In this document: positions 48,812 through 57,050 of the stretch, piece after piece
Layout: each line of letters starts with the position of its first letter
Numbering within the stretch: the stretch's first letter is position 1
Source: Candidatus Aalborgicola danicus
Lineage (GTDB): Bacteria > Pseudomonadota > Gammaproteobacteria > Burkholderiales > Burkholderiaceae_C
DNA length: 64,000 nt
Direction of reading: 5' to 3'
NCBI GenBank assembly: GCA_016703945.1
Contig: JADJBC010000016.1
Span: forward strand, 62,001 to 126,000
Translations under genes and position numbers: made by a program
Notes under the pieces: generated by a model
Told to the model about the DNA's origin: nothing
Seen by the model: only the letters and a program-made list of their open reading frames with translations
Database searches by the model: none

Positions 48812-50722
48812 ATGACTGAACAACCGACGCGCAGGACCCTGGGGACCACCCTGGCGTTGGTGGGTGCACCATTTCTGCTCATGGCCTTGCTGGCAACCTG
48901 CGTGACGCTGTGGGTGTCGTGGCAACTTGACGGTGGTGCCGCAGCTGTCAATGAGGCGGGACGCATGCGCATGCAAGCCTATCGCATGGCCTTGACGGTG
49001 GGTGGTTCCAACAGCGTCGCTGCCCAGGAGCAGCTAACACACATCCAAAAATTCAATGCAAGCCTTGCGCTTTTGCGCCATGGAGACGCCTCGCGTCCGC
49101 TGCAAGTGCCCTGGGATGGTCAAGTGCGCCAGCACTTTGCCCGAGTAGAAAGTGACTGGCAGCAGTTTCAGGCGCAGTGGCTGGGGCAAAAACCTATGGA
49201 TCTCGCTCGCCTGGAACCATAAACCGTTGCGTTTGTGGCCCATATTGACGCCCTGGTGAGCAGCATTGAGGCGCACATGTCAGCGTGGACCGCAGCCTTG
49301 CACGTGTTGCAAATCGGTGTGCTGCTGCTGGCCTTGTTGGCTGCTGGCATTCTGTTGTTTGCCGGGTATCGTTTTGTGCTGGAGCCAGTCAACCATTTGG
49401 AACTCGCGATCCGCAAGATTCAAGCCGGTGATTTTGCAGCCCGTGTTGAGCTGGTGGGTAGTGATGAATTTGGGACGCTAGCCAAAGGTTTCAACGGAAT
49501 GGCGGAACATCTGCAGTCCCTGTATGGCAACCTGGAAAGCAAGGTTCGTGAAAAGACCACCGAACTTGAAGAAAAGCACGAGCGGCTGGAGTCTCTGTAT
49601 GAAGTAACCGCCCTGGTTTCCCGGGCCACTAGCCTGGAGGACTTGGCAAAAGACTTTTCGGATCGCATCAAGCTGATCGCGAAGGCCGACGGCGTGGCCT
49701 TGCGTTGGTCCGATCAGGCGCAGCAGCGCTACCTGATGCTGGCAAGCAGTGGTTTGCCGCAAGAGATGGTGGAAGACGAACACTGCCTGGCCGTTGGTGA
49801 TTGTTTTTGTGGCGTGCCGGCACCCGACACCCGTCTTTCCGTCATCCCCATCGCCTCACTGCCCCAAAGTCCACGCATGCATTGTGCGAAGGCTGGTTTC
49901 GCGACCATTGTGAACGTACCGATTCGCGTCCAGGAACGGCAAATGGGTGAGGTCAATCTGTTTTTCCGCTCCAAGACCGCACCGACTGCGGCCGAGCGGT
50001 CGTTGCTGGAGGCCCTCAACCGCCACTTCGCCAGCGCCATGGAAAACTTGCGGCTCAACGCGATGAAACGCGAAGCGGCGGTCTCCGGTGAGCGCCACCA
50101 CCTGTCGCGGGAGTTGCACGACTCGATTGCCCAGTCCTTGGCATTTCTCAAAATTCAGGTTCAACTGATGCGTGACGCGCTGGCGTCCAAAGACGACCCG
50201 CGAATGCGCTCAGTGCTCGAAGAAATCGATCTGGGCGTGCGCGAGTGTTACGGCGATGTGCGCGAGTTGCTGGTGAATTTTCGGACCCGTACCAACGACG
50301 AAGACATTGAACCAGCCTTGGCAACAACCCTGCGTAAATTCGAGCTTCAATCGGGTCTGTCGACCGACTTTGACATCAGCGGGCATGCCCTGCCATTGTC
50401 GGCAGATGTCCAAATACAGGTCTTGCACATTGTGCAGGAGGCGCTGTCCAACGTCAGAAAACACGCACAGGCTTCCCAGGTTTGGCTCAAGGTCCAGCAA
50501 CAACCCCACTGGAGTTTTGAGGTGCGCGACAATGGCGTCGGATTTGCGACAGCCATGGGACAGTGTGATGACACCCACGTCGGCCTGCACATCATGAATG
50601 AACGCGCGCAACGCATCGGCGCGGCCATGGAGATCACTTCTACCCCGGGGCAAGGCTGTAGCGTGCGACTCGTTTTATCCAATCCAAGCTCCGTCATGCC
50701 GCAAGCACCCGTTCGTCTATGA
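48812..50722 (+). pseudogene. narX: NarX/NarQ-like nitrate sensor kinase with an in-frame stop
   Basis: A helix near the N-terminus is followed by VNEAGRMRMQAYRMAL, the P-box region that binds nitrate and nitrite in NarX/NarQ. Codon 137 is TAA (49220-49222). The frame continues without shift (TVAFVAHIDALVSSIE), with a second helix (LQIGVLLLALLAAGILLFAG), HAMP, a GAF-like region, HisKA_3 with SRELHDSIAQSLAFLK and an HATPase with DNGVGFATAM. Apart from that codon the gene is complete at 636 codons. A change from CAA to TAA would explain it. The stop overlaps the response regulator start (ATGA). A downstream start at 49235 could give a sensorless kinase. Confidence 0.85.
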
Positions 50723-51396
50723 CAAATTCTTCGACACAGGCCATTCGCATCCTCGTGGTCGATGACCATACCTTGTTCCGTCGCGGCTTGACCGCCTTGC
50801 TGGCACGTGACGCGCGCGTGCAGGTGGTCGGTGATGCCGCTGATGCCGGCCAGGCCCAGCGTCGCGCGCAGGAACTGCAACCCGACGTCATTTTGTTGGA
50901 CAACCATTTGCCCGGCGTGCGGGGCGTTGACGCCCTTGCGGCGCTGATGGAAGCGGCACCACAGGCGCGCATCGTGATGCTGACCGTCAGCGAGGATGAG
51001 ACCGACCTCATGTCGGCATTGCGGGCTGGGGCCGCAGGTTACCTTTTGAAGACCGCCGAGGGTGAGGCGCTGGTGAGCGCTATCGAGCGCGTGATGCAAG
51101 GCGACAGTGTCATCGCACCGGAGATGACCAGCAAAATGGTGGCGAGTTACCTTGGCGGCCGAATCGCTACCGTCGAATCACCGGCACCGCTGCCGTCCAT
51201 CCTGTCGAGCCTGTCTGCGCGAGAGCGCGAGATTCTGCGCGGCATTGCACGGGGTGCCAGCAACAAGGAAATTGGTCGTGAACTTGGAATTGCCGAGACC
51301 ACGGTCAAAGTCCATGTACAAAACGTGCTTCGGAAAATGCAGGTCAGCACACGGGTCCATGCAGCCGTGATCGCCACTGAAATCGGTCTGTTTTAG
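50719..51396 (+). CDS. narL: NarL-family response regulator
   Basis: 225 residues. The receiver domain has IRILVVDDHTLFRRG, the phospho-Asp in DVILLDNHLPGVRG, and the Thr-Lys pair in MLTVSE and YLLKTAEG. The LuxR-type helix-turn-helix is LSAREREILRGIARGASNKEIGRELGIAETTVKVHVQNVLRKM. It would regulate nitrate and nitrite respiration genes together with the NarX-like kinase. No nitrate reductase genes are in the window, so targets are elsewhere, or include the nearby redox operons. Confidence 0.9.
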   Translation: MTNSSTQAIRILVVDDHTLFRRGLTALLARDARVQVVGDAADAGQAQRRAQELQPDVILLDNHLPGVRGVDALAALMEAAPQARIVMLTVSEDETDLMSALRAGAAGYLLKTAEGEALVSAIERVMQGDSVIAPEMTSKMVASYLGGRIATVESPAPLPSILSSLSAREREILRGIARGASNKEIGRELGIAETTVKVHVQNVLRKMQVSTRVHAAVIATEIGLF

Positions 51397-51452
51397 GGCA
51401 CTTCATCGGCATGCGGGTTTGATCTGGCGCAAACGATTTTCGAACAGTGATT

Positions 51453-51523
51453 GAACTAGTTCTTTGGAACTAGTTGCACTGTGTTCTCGTAGTTCCAAAG
51501 AAGTCATTCGGTACTTCTTTGGA
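51453..51523 (+). repeat. Nested inverted and direct repeats upstream of the Crp/Fnr gene
   Basis: GAACTAGTT occurs at 51453 and again at 51467. AGTTCTTTGGAACTA (51458-51472) pairs with TAGTTCCAAAGAAGT (51490-51504) over 15 bp with one mismatch, and ACTTCTTTGGA recurs at 51513. The stem is long and ends without a T tract, so it is unlikely to be a simple terminator of narL. Confidence 0.65.
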
Positions 51524-51548
51524 GGCTATCTCTCGATGATTTCGCAAC

Positions 51549-51574
51549 CTAAAGTTAACGCAAGTCAACTTTAG
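51549..51574 (+). promoter_or_regulatory. Palindrome directly upstream of the Crp/Fnr gene
   Basis: CTAAAGTTAAC (51549-51559) and GTCAACTTTAG (51564-51574) are 11-bp arms with one mismatch and a GCAA spacer. It ends 16 bp before the start codon and overlaps the expected ribosome-binding region. It could be an operator for autoregulation or a translational hairpin. Confidence 0.5.
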
Positions 51575-51590
51575 TCACGAAATTAGAAAA

Positions 51591-52289
51591 ATGCACGCCG
51601 ATCGCTTTGATATGCCCCGACACCTGAGAGCACTCCCGATGTTCAGTGAGTTGTCGGATCCCGAACGTGAAAATATTGCACGGGGTTGCAGGCTGCGGCG
51701 CTTCTCGCGCGGGAGCATGGTATTCCGCGCGGGGGAGCAATGTGAATCGTTTCACTTTGTGGTCTCTGGCCAGGTCAAGCTTTTTGTTGCATCGGCCAAC
51801 GGCGTGGAAAAAGTCATAGAACTGATTGGGCCAGGACACAGTTTTGCCGAGGCCATGATGTTCTTGCCCAAGCCGTATATGCTGAACGCACAAACGCTGA
51901 CCGATACCCTCATCATGACCGTCAGCAAACAGGCCGTGTTCAGTGAAATAGAACGCGACCCGCGTTTTTCCATGCACATGCTGTCGGGCATTTCGCATTG
52001 GCTGCACCGCCTGTTGCTGGATGTGGAAGGGTACACCTTGCACAGCGGCATGCAACGCCTGATTGGCTACCTGTTGCGGGACGTGGAACTCGAACACGAA
52101 GGCGACTTTGGCATTGTCACCGTGTCTTTTCCGGTCAGCAAAGCGACCATTGCATCGCGCCTTTCGTTGACACCCGAGTACTTCTCCCGCGTGCTCCACC
52201 AATTGGAATCAGAGGGCTTGATCGAGATCGACCGGCGTGAGATTCGCATTCTCGATGTCAGGCGTCTTGCCAGTTACGGGTCGCATTGA
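51591..52289 (+). CDS. Crp/Fnr-family regulator, Dnr-like
   Basis: 232 residues. A cyclic-nucleotide-type beta-barrel (GSMVFRAGEQCESFHFVVSGQVKLF), the dimer helix, and a C-terminal helix-turn-helix SKATIASRLSLTPEYFSRVLHQLESEGLIEI. The recognition helix TPEYFSRVL is of the Dnr/Crp-like kind. The cysteine cluster of true FNR is absent from the N-terminus, so it does not sense oxygen through an iron-sulfur cluster; Dnr-type proteins sense NO through haem. It may act on the FNR-type site near 34.08 kb, or another FNR elsewhere may do so. Confidence 0.85.
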   Translation: MHADRFDMPRHLRALPMFSELSDPERENIARGCRLRRFSRGSMVFRAGEQCESFHFVVSGQVKLFVASANGVEKVIELIGPGHSFAEAMMFLPKPYMLNAQTLTDTLIMTVSKQAVFSEIERDPRFSMHMLSGISHWLHRLLLDVEGYTLHSGMQRLIGYLLRDVELEHEGDFGIVTVSFPVSKATIASRLSLTPEYFSRVLHQLESEGLIEIDRREIRILDVRRLASYGSH

Positions 52290-52301
52290 CCTCCCAGCGG
52301 T

Positions 52302-52712
52302 TCATCGCTCGATACTCAGCAACTCCACCTCAAATGTCAGTGTGGCGTTCGGTGGCACAAGGCCCCCGGCGCCCCGTTCACCGTAGGCGGTCGCAGGGGG
52401 GCAGGTTAGTCTGGCTTTGCCGCCCACTTGGATATGCTGCATTGCCTGTGTCCAGCATCTTATGACCTTGCTCAGTGGAAAAACTGCGGGCTCGTTGCGC
52501 GCATAGGAACTGTCAAATTCCTGTCCATCGGCCAGTGTGCCCCGGTAGTGCACCTTCACCCGGTCTGCCGCGGTGGGTTTGGCGCCCGTACCCGGTGTGG
52601 TGTGGGTGATCTTGACGCCAGATGCCAGGGTTTCGGTCTCGGTCGCAAGGGCTGGTGCAGTCCAGGCGGTCAGTGCCAGCCCACAGACGATGACGGACAA
52701 GTGTTTGTGCAT
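52302..52712 (-). CDS. Exported FKBP-type peptidyl-prolyl isomerase
   Basis: 136 residues: signal peptide ending ALATE, then an FKBP domain with VKVHYRGTLADGQEFDSSY, AVFPLSKVI, GGKARLTCPP and YGERGAGGLVPPNATLTFEVELLSI. These are the FKBP active-site and hydrophobic-core blocks. It helps fold exported proteins. The usual conserved Trp of the pocket is shifted to RCWTQAM, giving a slightly changed sequence around VI-x-GW (here IRCWTQ). The ATG at 52712 fits the signal peptide; an ATG at 52724 is also possible. Confidence 0.82.
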   Translation of the reverse strand: MHKHLSVIVCGLALTAWTAPALATETETLASGVKITHTTPGTGAKPTAADRVKVHYRGTLADGQEFDSSYARNEPAVFPLSKVIRCWTQAMQHIQVGGKARLTCPPATAYGERGAGGLVPPNATLTFEVELLSIER

Positions 52713-52784
52713 GTTGGATTCCAATACAGGTTCAGCAAAATTGCGCTTGGATACTCGATGCGCAAAAGAAAGCGCTGGGCGCCA

Positions 52785-54077
52785 CTAGGCCGGCGCAGAA
52801 AACAAAGTCAGCGCTGCATCCAGCTCGGCCAGGTCCACCGTGAGCGGCTCCAACGCATGGGCCAGTTCCCCTAGCACCGCAGTGCCTTCGCGTTGCAGCC
52901 TTGCAATGGTTTGCGCCGCCAATTTTGGAGACTCAAAGGCGCAGCTTTGCAGCAACAGACGACCCTGCGCATCCACCAACTTGAAGCGAAACTGGCCATC
53001 GGCTTCGCGGTATTGCTTGAAGCTGGGGAGCGCGGCTTTCACGCTTTTGGTTGGTGCTACGGTGGCTTGGTCCGCCAACCGGCGCAGACCAACGGCATGG
53101 CGCAATGTGGCCATAAAGGGCGTCGCCTGTTGGCGCGCCTTGGCGGCACCCGCCAACAGAATAGTTTCGATTTTTGCCGGGTTGTTCATTAGGGCCAGGT
53201 AGGCCTCACGCATGGGTGCGATTTCGCGGTCAATGCGCTCAAACAGAATCTGTTTGGCCTCACCCCAGGCAATGCCTTCTGCATACGCGGTGCGTAAAGC
53301 CTGCGTCTCGTCATCGCTGGCAAAAGCCTGGTAGATCTGGAACAACGCAGAACCTTCCGTGTCTTTTGCTTCACCGGGAGCGCGAGAGTCTGTCACGATG
53401 CCGGCGATCAGCTTTTTGAGCTGCTCGCGTGGTGCAAACAGCGGAATGGTGTTGTCATAACTCTTGCTCATCTTACGGCCATCGAGGCCGGGCAAGGTGG
53501 CCACCGACTCTTCAATGGCGGCTTGCGGCGGCACAAAATGCTCGCCGTAGCGGTGGTTGAAGCTGTTGGCCATGTCGCGGGCCATTTCGATGTGCTGGAT
53601 CTGGTCACGGCCCACCGGAACCTTGTGGGCGTTGAACATCAGAATGTCCGCACCCATCAGCACCGGGTACATGAACAGACCCGCTGTCACGTCCATGTCG
53701 GGGTCTTGGTCGGACGCCGTGTTTTTGTCAACCGCCGCTTTGTAGGCATGGGCGCGGTTGAGCACGCCCTTGCCGGTGACGCAGGTGAGCAGCCAGGTGA
53801 GTTCGGGGATTTCGGGCACATCGGACTGGCGATAAAAAGTAACACGTTCAGGGTCCAGCCCCGCCGCCAGCCAGCTCGCCGCAATTTCCAAGGTGGAGCG
53901 CTGGATGCGCGCCGGTTCGTCGATCTTGATCAGCGCATGGTAATCCGCCAGGAAGTAGTAACTCTCGACACCTGCCGTCAGACTGGCGCGCACCGAAGGG
54001 CGGATGGAGCCGACATAGTTGCCCAGATGGGGCGTGCCTGAGGTGGTGATGCCGGTGAGGAAACGGGTAGGGTGCAT
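52785..54077 (-). CDS. trpS: Tryptophanyl-tRNA synthetase with a C-terminal extension
   Basis: 430 residues against about 330-340 for most bacterial enzymes. The core has ITTSGTPHLGNYVGS (HIGH-type motif), YPVLMGADILMF, VGRDQIQHIEMARD and the KMSKS in DGRKMSKSYDN. It charges tRNA-Trp. After residue 340 a separate segment reads YREADGQFRFKLVDAQGRLLLQ, then SCAFESPKLAAQTIARLQREG, which resembles a YegP/DUF1508 repeat. That domain is not part of the catalytic fold; its role is unknown. The gene is in a minus-strand run with the M50, YciO, PHP and rluA genes. Confidence 0.93.
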   Translation of the reverse strand: MHPTRFLTGITTSGTPHLGNYVGSIRPSVRASLTAGVESYYFLADYHALIKIDEPARIQRSTLEIAASWLAAGLDPERVTFYRQSDVPEIPELTWLLTCVTGKGVLNRAHAYKAAVDKNTASDQDPDMDVTAGLFMYPVLMGADILMFNAHKVPVGRDQIQHIEMARDMANSFNHRYGEHFVPPQAAIEESVATLPGLDGRKMSKSYDNTIPLFAPREQLKKLIAGIVTDSRAPGEAKDTEGSALFQIYQAFASDDETQALRTAYAEGIAWGEAKQILFERIDREIAPMREAYLALMNNPAKIETILLAGAAKARQQATPFMATLRHAVGLRRLADQATVAPTKSVKAALPSFKQYREADGQFRFKLVDAQGRLLLQSCAFESPKLAAQTIARLQREGTAVLGELAHALEPLTVDLAELDAALTLFSAPA

Positions 54078-54122
54078 TGGAAACGAGAAATTATTGAAAG
54101 AGCGGTCACGGCCAAAGGCGGC

Positions 54123-54791
54123 TTAACTTGCCAACGCGACAAAAGGCGTCAGCAGAATGTTGATAAATCCGGAGATGAGCGCCATGACGGGCCGCATCCA
54201 CAAGGTGCTGATCACATTCGTGATCACCAAAGCCATGACGATAAAAAACCCCCAGGGTTCGATCCGGGACACCAGTTCAGCCTGGCGGTAAGGCAATAGC
54301 CCGACCAAAATGCGCCCACCGTCCAGAGGCGGCAGGGGGAACATATTGAACGCAAACATCACAATATTGACCAACACTCCACCTTGGCACATCTTCAGCA
54401 AAAACGGTTCAGTGATTCCCGCGGCATGCGAAAAATAGAAAGCGATGCCCCACAACAATCCCATGACCAAATTTGCGCCCGGCCCCGCCAATGCGACCCA
54501 CACCATGTCCCGCTTGGGATGGCGCAAGTTGCCAAAGCGCACCGGCACCGGTTTTGCATAACCAAACAGGAACGCGCCCGAGGTGGCAAAGTACAACACC
54601 AGCGGCATCAGGATGGTGCCGACCGGGTCAATATGGCGCATCGGGTTGAGCGTGACCCTGCCCAGCATCGCGGCCGTATTGTCACCAAAGTGTCGGGCTG
54701 CATAACCGTGCGCCGCTTCATGCACGGTAATCGCAAACAGCACCGGCAAGGCATAGAGGGAAACGGTTTGAATAATGTTGGCAATATCCAC
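54123..54791 (-). CDS. Site-2 protease-family (M50) membrane protein
   Basis: 222 residues with five to six helices. The zinc-binding motif HEAAH lies in LFAITVHEAAHGYAARHFGD, and the third ligand Asp in FPLPPLDGGRILVGLLP. The segment LAGPGANLVMGLLWG is also typical. This short form lacks a PDZ domain, unlike RseP. It is conserved between trpS and the YciO-type gene in Betaproteobacteria. Substrate unknown; it is expected to cut membrane proteins within the bilayer. Confidence 0.9.
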   Translation of the reverse strand: MDIANIIQTVSLYALPVLFAITVHEAAHGYAARHFGDNTAAMLGRVTLNPMRHIDPVGTILMPLVLYFATSGAFLFGYAKPVPVRFGNLRHPKRDMVWVALAGPGANLVMGLLWGIAFYFSHAAGITEPFLLKMCQGGVLVNIVMFAFNMFPLPPLDGGRILVGLLPYRQAELVSRIEPWGFFIVMALVITNVISTLWMRPVMALISGFINILLTPFVALAS

Positions 54792-54813
54792 AGATCAATC
54801 TTCCAGAGTAGTC

Positions 54814-55437
54814 TTAAAGGCCCAGGCGGGCCAGATCCCCGCGCCCCTGGCGGATGACCTCGGGCTGCGCGCCCGTGAGATCAATCACGGTTGTTGGCTC
54901 CAATGCACAGGCCCCCGCGTCGATGATCCCGGCAATCAGCTTTTCGAACCGGTTGCGGATGTCATTGGCATCGTTCATAGGGTGTGTTTCACCGGGTGCA
55001 ATCAAGGTGGTTGCCAGCAGCGCACCTTGGTGCAAGGCCAGCAAAGCCTGCAGCGTGGTGTGTTCCGGCACCCGCAAGCCAATGGTCTTGCGTGAGGGGT
55101 GGCTGACGCGCCGTGGCACTTCCTTGCTGGCCTCCAGAATGAAAGTGTAGGGGCCGGGGGTTGCCGACTTGAGTAAGCGGTATTGGGTGTTGTCAACCCG
55201 CGCATAACTGGCCAACTCGCTGAGGTCTCGGCACAACAAGGTGAGGTGGTGTTTGTCATCCACGCCACGGATGCGCCGCATATGGTCGACCGCCGTTTTG
55301 TCATCCAGATGGCAGACCAGGGCATAGCTGGAGTCGGTGGGCACGGCCAGCACGCCACCTTTTTCCAGCAGGGCAACGGCCTGTTTGAGCAGCCGTGGTT
55401 GCGGGTTCTCTGGATGAACTTCGAAATATTGGGCCAT
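54814..55437 (-). CDS. YciO/Sua5-family protein
   Basis: 207 residues of the YrdC fold: LEKGGVLAVPTDSSYALVCHL, then the KRIRG-like RRIRGVDDKHHLTLLC, PGPYTFILEAS and RKTIGLRVPEH. Sua5/TsaC make threonylcarbamoyl-AMP for the t6A modification of tRNA. The lysine-rich binding motif in TsaC is altered here, and the sequence is closer to YciO, whose activity is weak. It lies 22 bp upstream of the M50 gene start and 38 bp from the PHP gene, so one transcript is likely. Confidence 0.85.
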   Translation of the reverse strand: MAQYFEVHPENPQPRLLKQAVALLEKGGVLAVPTDSSYALVCHLDDKTAVDHMRRIRGVDDKHHLTLLCRDLSELASYARVDNTQYRLLKSATPGPYTFILEASKEVPRRVSHPSRKTIGLRVPEHTTLQALLALHQGALLATTLIAPGETHPMNDANDIRNRFEKLIAGIIDAGACALEPTTVIDLTGAQPEVIRQGRGDLARLGL

Positions 55438-55474
55438 TGCCTTAAAAAACTCTCAGGAGTGTCGACCAACGGGT

Positions 55475-56329
55475 CTATTGAATACGCGAGGCCAGTACGT
55501 CCCAGATCGGAGTCAGATTGGCTGGCAAAAAGGGGAGGGTGCCAAGTTCGGTATGGCTCTCGTCCGGGCTATGGAAATCACTGCCACGCGAGGCCGCCAG
55601 TCCGAACTCGCGGGCGGTATCGGCGTAAATGCTGTATTCGGCCACCGTGTGACTGCCGGTCACCACTTCCACGCCCTGCCCACCATGGGCTTTGAATTCG
55701 GTGAACAACGCAAACTCCTGGTTGGCCGTGAACTTGTAGCGGGCTGGGTGCGCAATCACGGCCATGCCGCCGGCCTGGGTAATCCAGGTCACGGCGTCTT
55801 TCAGCGATGCCCAGCGGTGCGGCACAAATCCGGGCTTGCCTTCGGTCAAGTATTTACGAAACACCTCATTGGTTTCCCGGCAAACGCCACTTTCGACCAA
55901 AAAACGCGCAAAGTGGGTGCGGGAAATCAGTTCCGGATTGCCGACAAATTTCAGCGCACCCTCGTAGGCTCCCTTGATTCCGACTTTGGCCAGGCCGTCG
56001 GACATTTCCATGGCGCGCTGGCCCCGCCCGCCGCGCGTTTGCCGCAATCCATCGGCCAATGCCTGGTCGTCCGGGTCAAAGCCCAATCCCACAATATGTA
56101 CGGTCTGGTCAATGAAAGTGACGGAAATTTCGGTCCCGGTCAAATAACGCATACCGCAGGCCTTGGCTGCGGCAGCAGCCCGGTGCTGGCCACCAATTTC
56201 ATCGTGATCGGTCAAAGACCACAACTCCACGCCGTTGCCGTGCGCCCGTTCGGCCAATGCCTCCGGCGTGAGGGTACCGTCCGAGACGATGGAGTGGCAG
56301 TGGAGGTCAGCATTCAGTATGGGGTTCAC
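55475..56329 (-). CDS. PHP-domain phosphoesterase (Rnm/YciV-like)
   Basis: 284 residues. The PHP metal motifs are ADLHCHSIVSDGTL, LTDHDEIGG, a Glu in TGTEISV, HPARYKF and RGSDFHSPDE. This is the family of the 5'-3' exoribonuclease RNase AM (Rnm, formerly YciV/TrpH), which trims rRNA 5' ends. The ATG at 56329 lies inside the C-terminal part of the rluA gene (23-bp overlap), and the two are likely coupled. Confidence 0.88.
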   Translation of the reverse strand: MNPILNADLHCHSIVSDGTLTPEALAERAHGNGVELWSLTDHDEIGGQHRAAAAAKACGMRYLTGTEISVTFIDQTVHIVGLGFDPDDQALADGLRQTRGGRGQRAMEMSDGLAKVGIKGAYEGALKFVGNPELISRTHFARFLVESGVCRETNEVFRKYLTEGKPGFVPHRWASLKDAVTWITQAGGMAVIAHPARYKFTANQEFALFTEFKAHGGQGVEVVTGSHTVAEYSIYADTAREFGLAASRGSDFHSPDESHTELGTLPFLPANLTPIWDVLASRIQ

Positions 56330-57014
56330 CGATGCATTTTACCGGCTCCAAGCCATACCCTTCACACATGAAGCCCATGGGGTCACCACTGGCAGGGTGC
56401 ATAAACGACAGGGCGCTGGCGTTTAGCCTCAGGCGCGGGGCCATGGCGGCCACATGCGGCGGCGCGTACAACTGGTCTCCCAGGATCGGGTGCCCAATCG
56501 CCTGCAGATGAATACGCAACTGGTGCGTGCGCCCGGTCAGCGGCTGCAGCTTTACGTGGGTGGCGTGCAGTTGCGCGTCAAACGCCACGCCACACACCAG
56601 GGTGGTACTGGCTTTGCCGTGCTCCCAGTCAATCACGCGGCGCGGGCGGTTGGGCCAGTCCACCCCGATGGGCAATTCAATCTCGCGCCAGGAGTCGCGT
56701 CCAATGGGCAGCCTGCCGTGGACCAGGGCCTCGTAGTGTTTGGTGACCTGGCGTGTGGCAAATGCCTCGTTTAACAGGCGTTGCATGGTCGCTCCACGCG
56801 CCATCACCATCAGGCCGGAGGTCGCCATGTCCAGCCGGTGGACCACCCGTGCATCGTTGTAAACCGCTTGTACGCGGGCGCTTACACAGTCCTGTTTGTC
56901 GGCGCCTCGGCCGGGCACCGACAACAGCCCCGACGGTTTGTTCAGGACGATGATGGCGTCGTCCACAAAATAGATTCGCAGGCCGCCTCCGACGCGCTGC
57001 GGTTCAGGCGGCAT
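56307..57014 (-). CDS. RluA-family pseudouridine synthase
   Basis: 235 residues. The catalytic Asp is in VVHRLDMATSGLMVMAR, the family HRLDxxTSG motif, and the RNA-binding core includes LTGRTHQLRIHLQAIGHPILGD. It starts directly with the catalytic domain and lacks an S4 domain, as in RluA. It modifies uridines in rRNA or tRNA; the target position is unclear. The C-terminal twenty residues extend over the start of the PHP gene. Confidence 0.9.
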   Translation of the reverse strand: MPPEPQRVGGGLRIYFVDDAIIVLNKPSGLLSVPGRGADKQDCVSARVQAVYNDARVVHRLDMATSGLMVMARGATMQRLLNEAFATRQVTKHYEALVHGRLPIGRDSWREIELPIGVDWPNRPRRVIDWEHGKASTTLVCGVAFDAQLHATHVKLQPLTGRTHQLRIHLQAIGHPILGDQLYAPPHVAAMAPRLRLNASALSFMHPASGDPMGFMCEGYGLEPVKCIGEPHTEC

Positions 57015-57050
57015 CGTTGCAGGGCCTAGAGTGTTTCATGGCGTTTGGGG

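Noticed and set aside
51591..51660. Oxygen-sensing FNR by cysteine cluster
   Set aside because: The N-terminal region of the Crp/Fnr protein has no cysteine cluster, so it was called Dnr-like.
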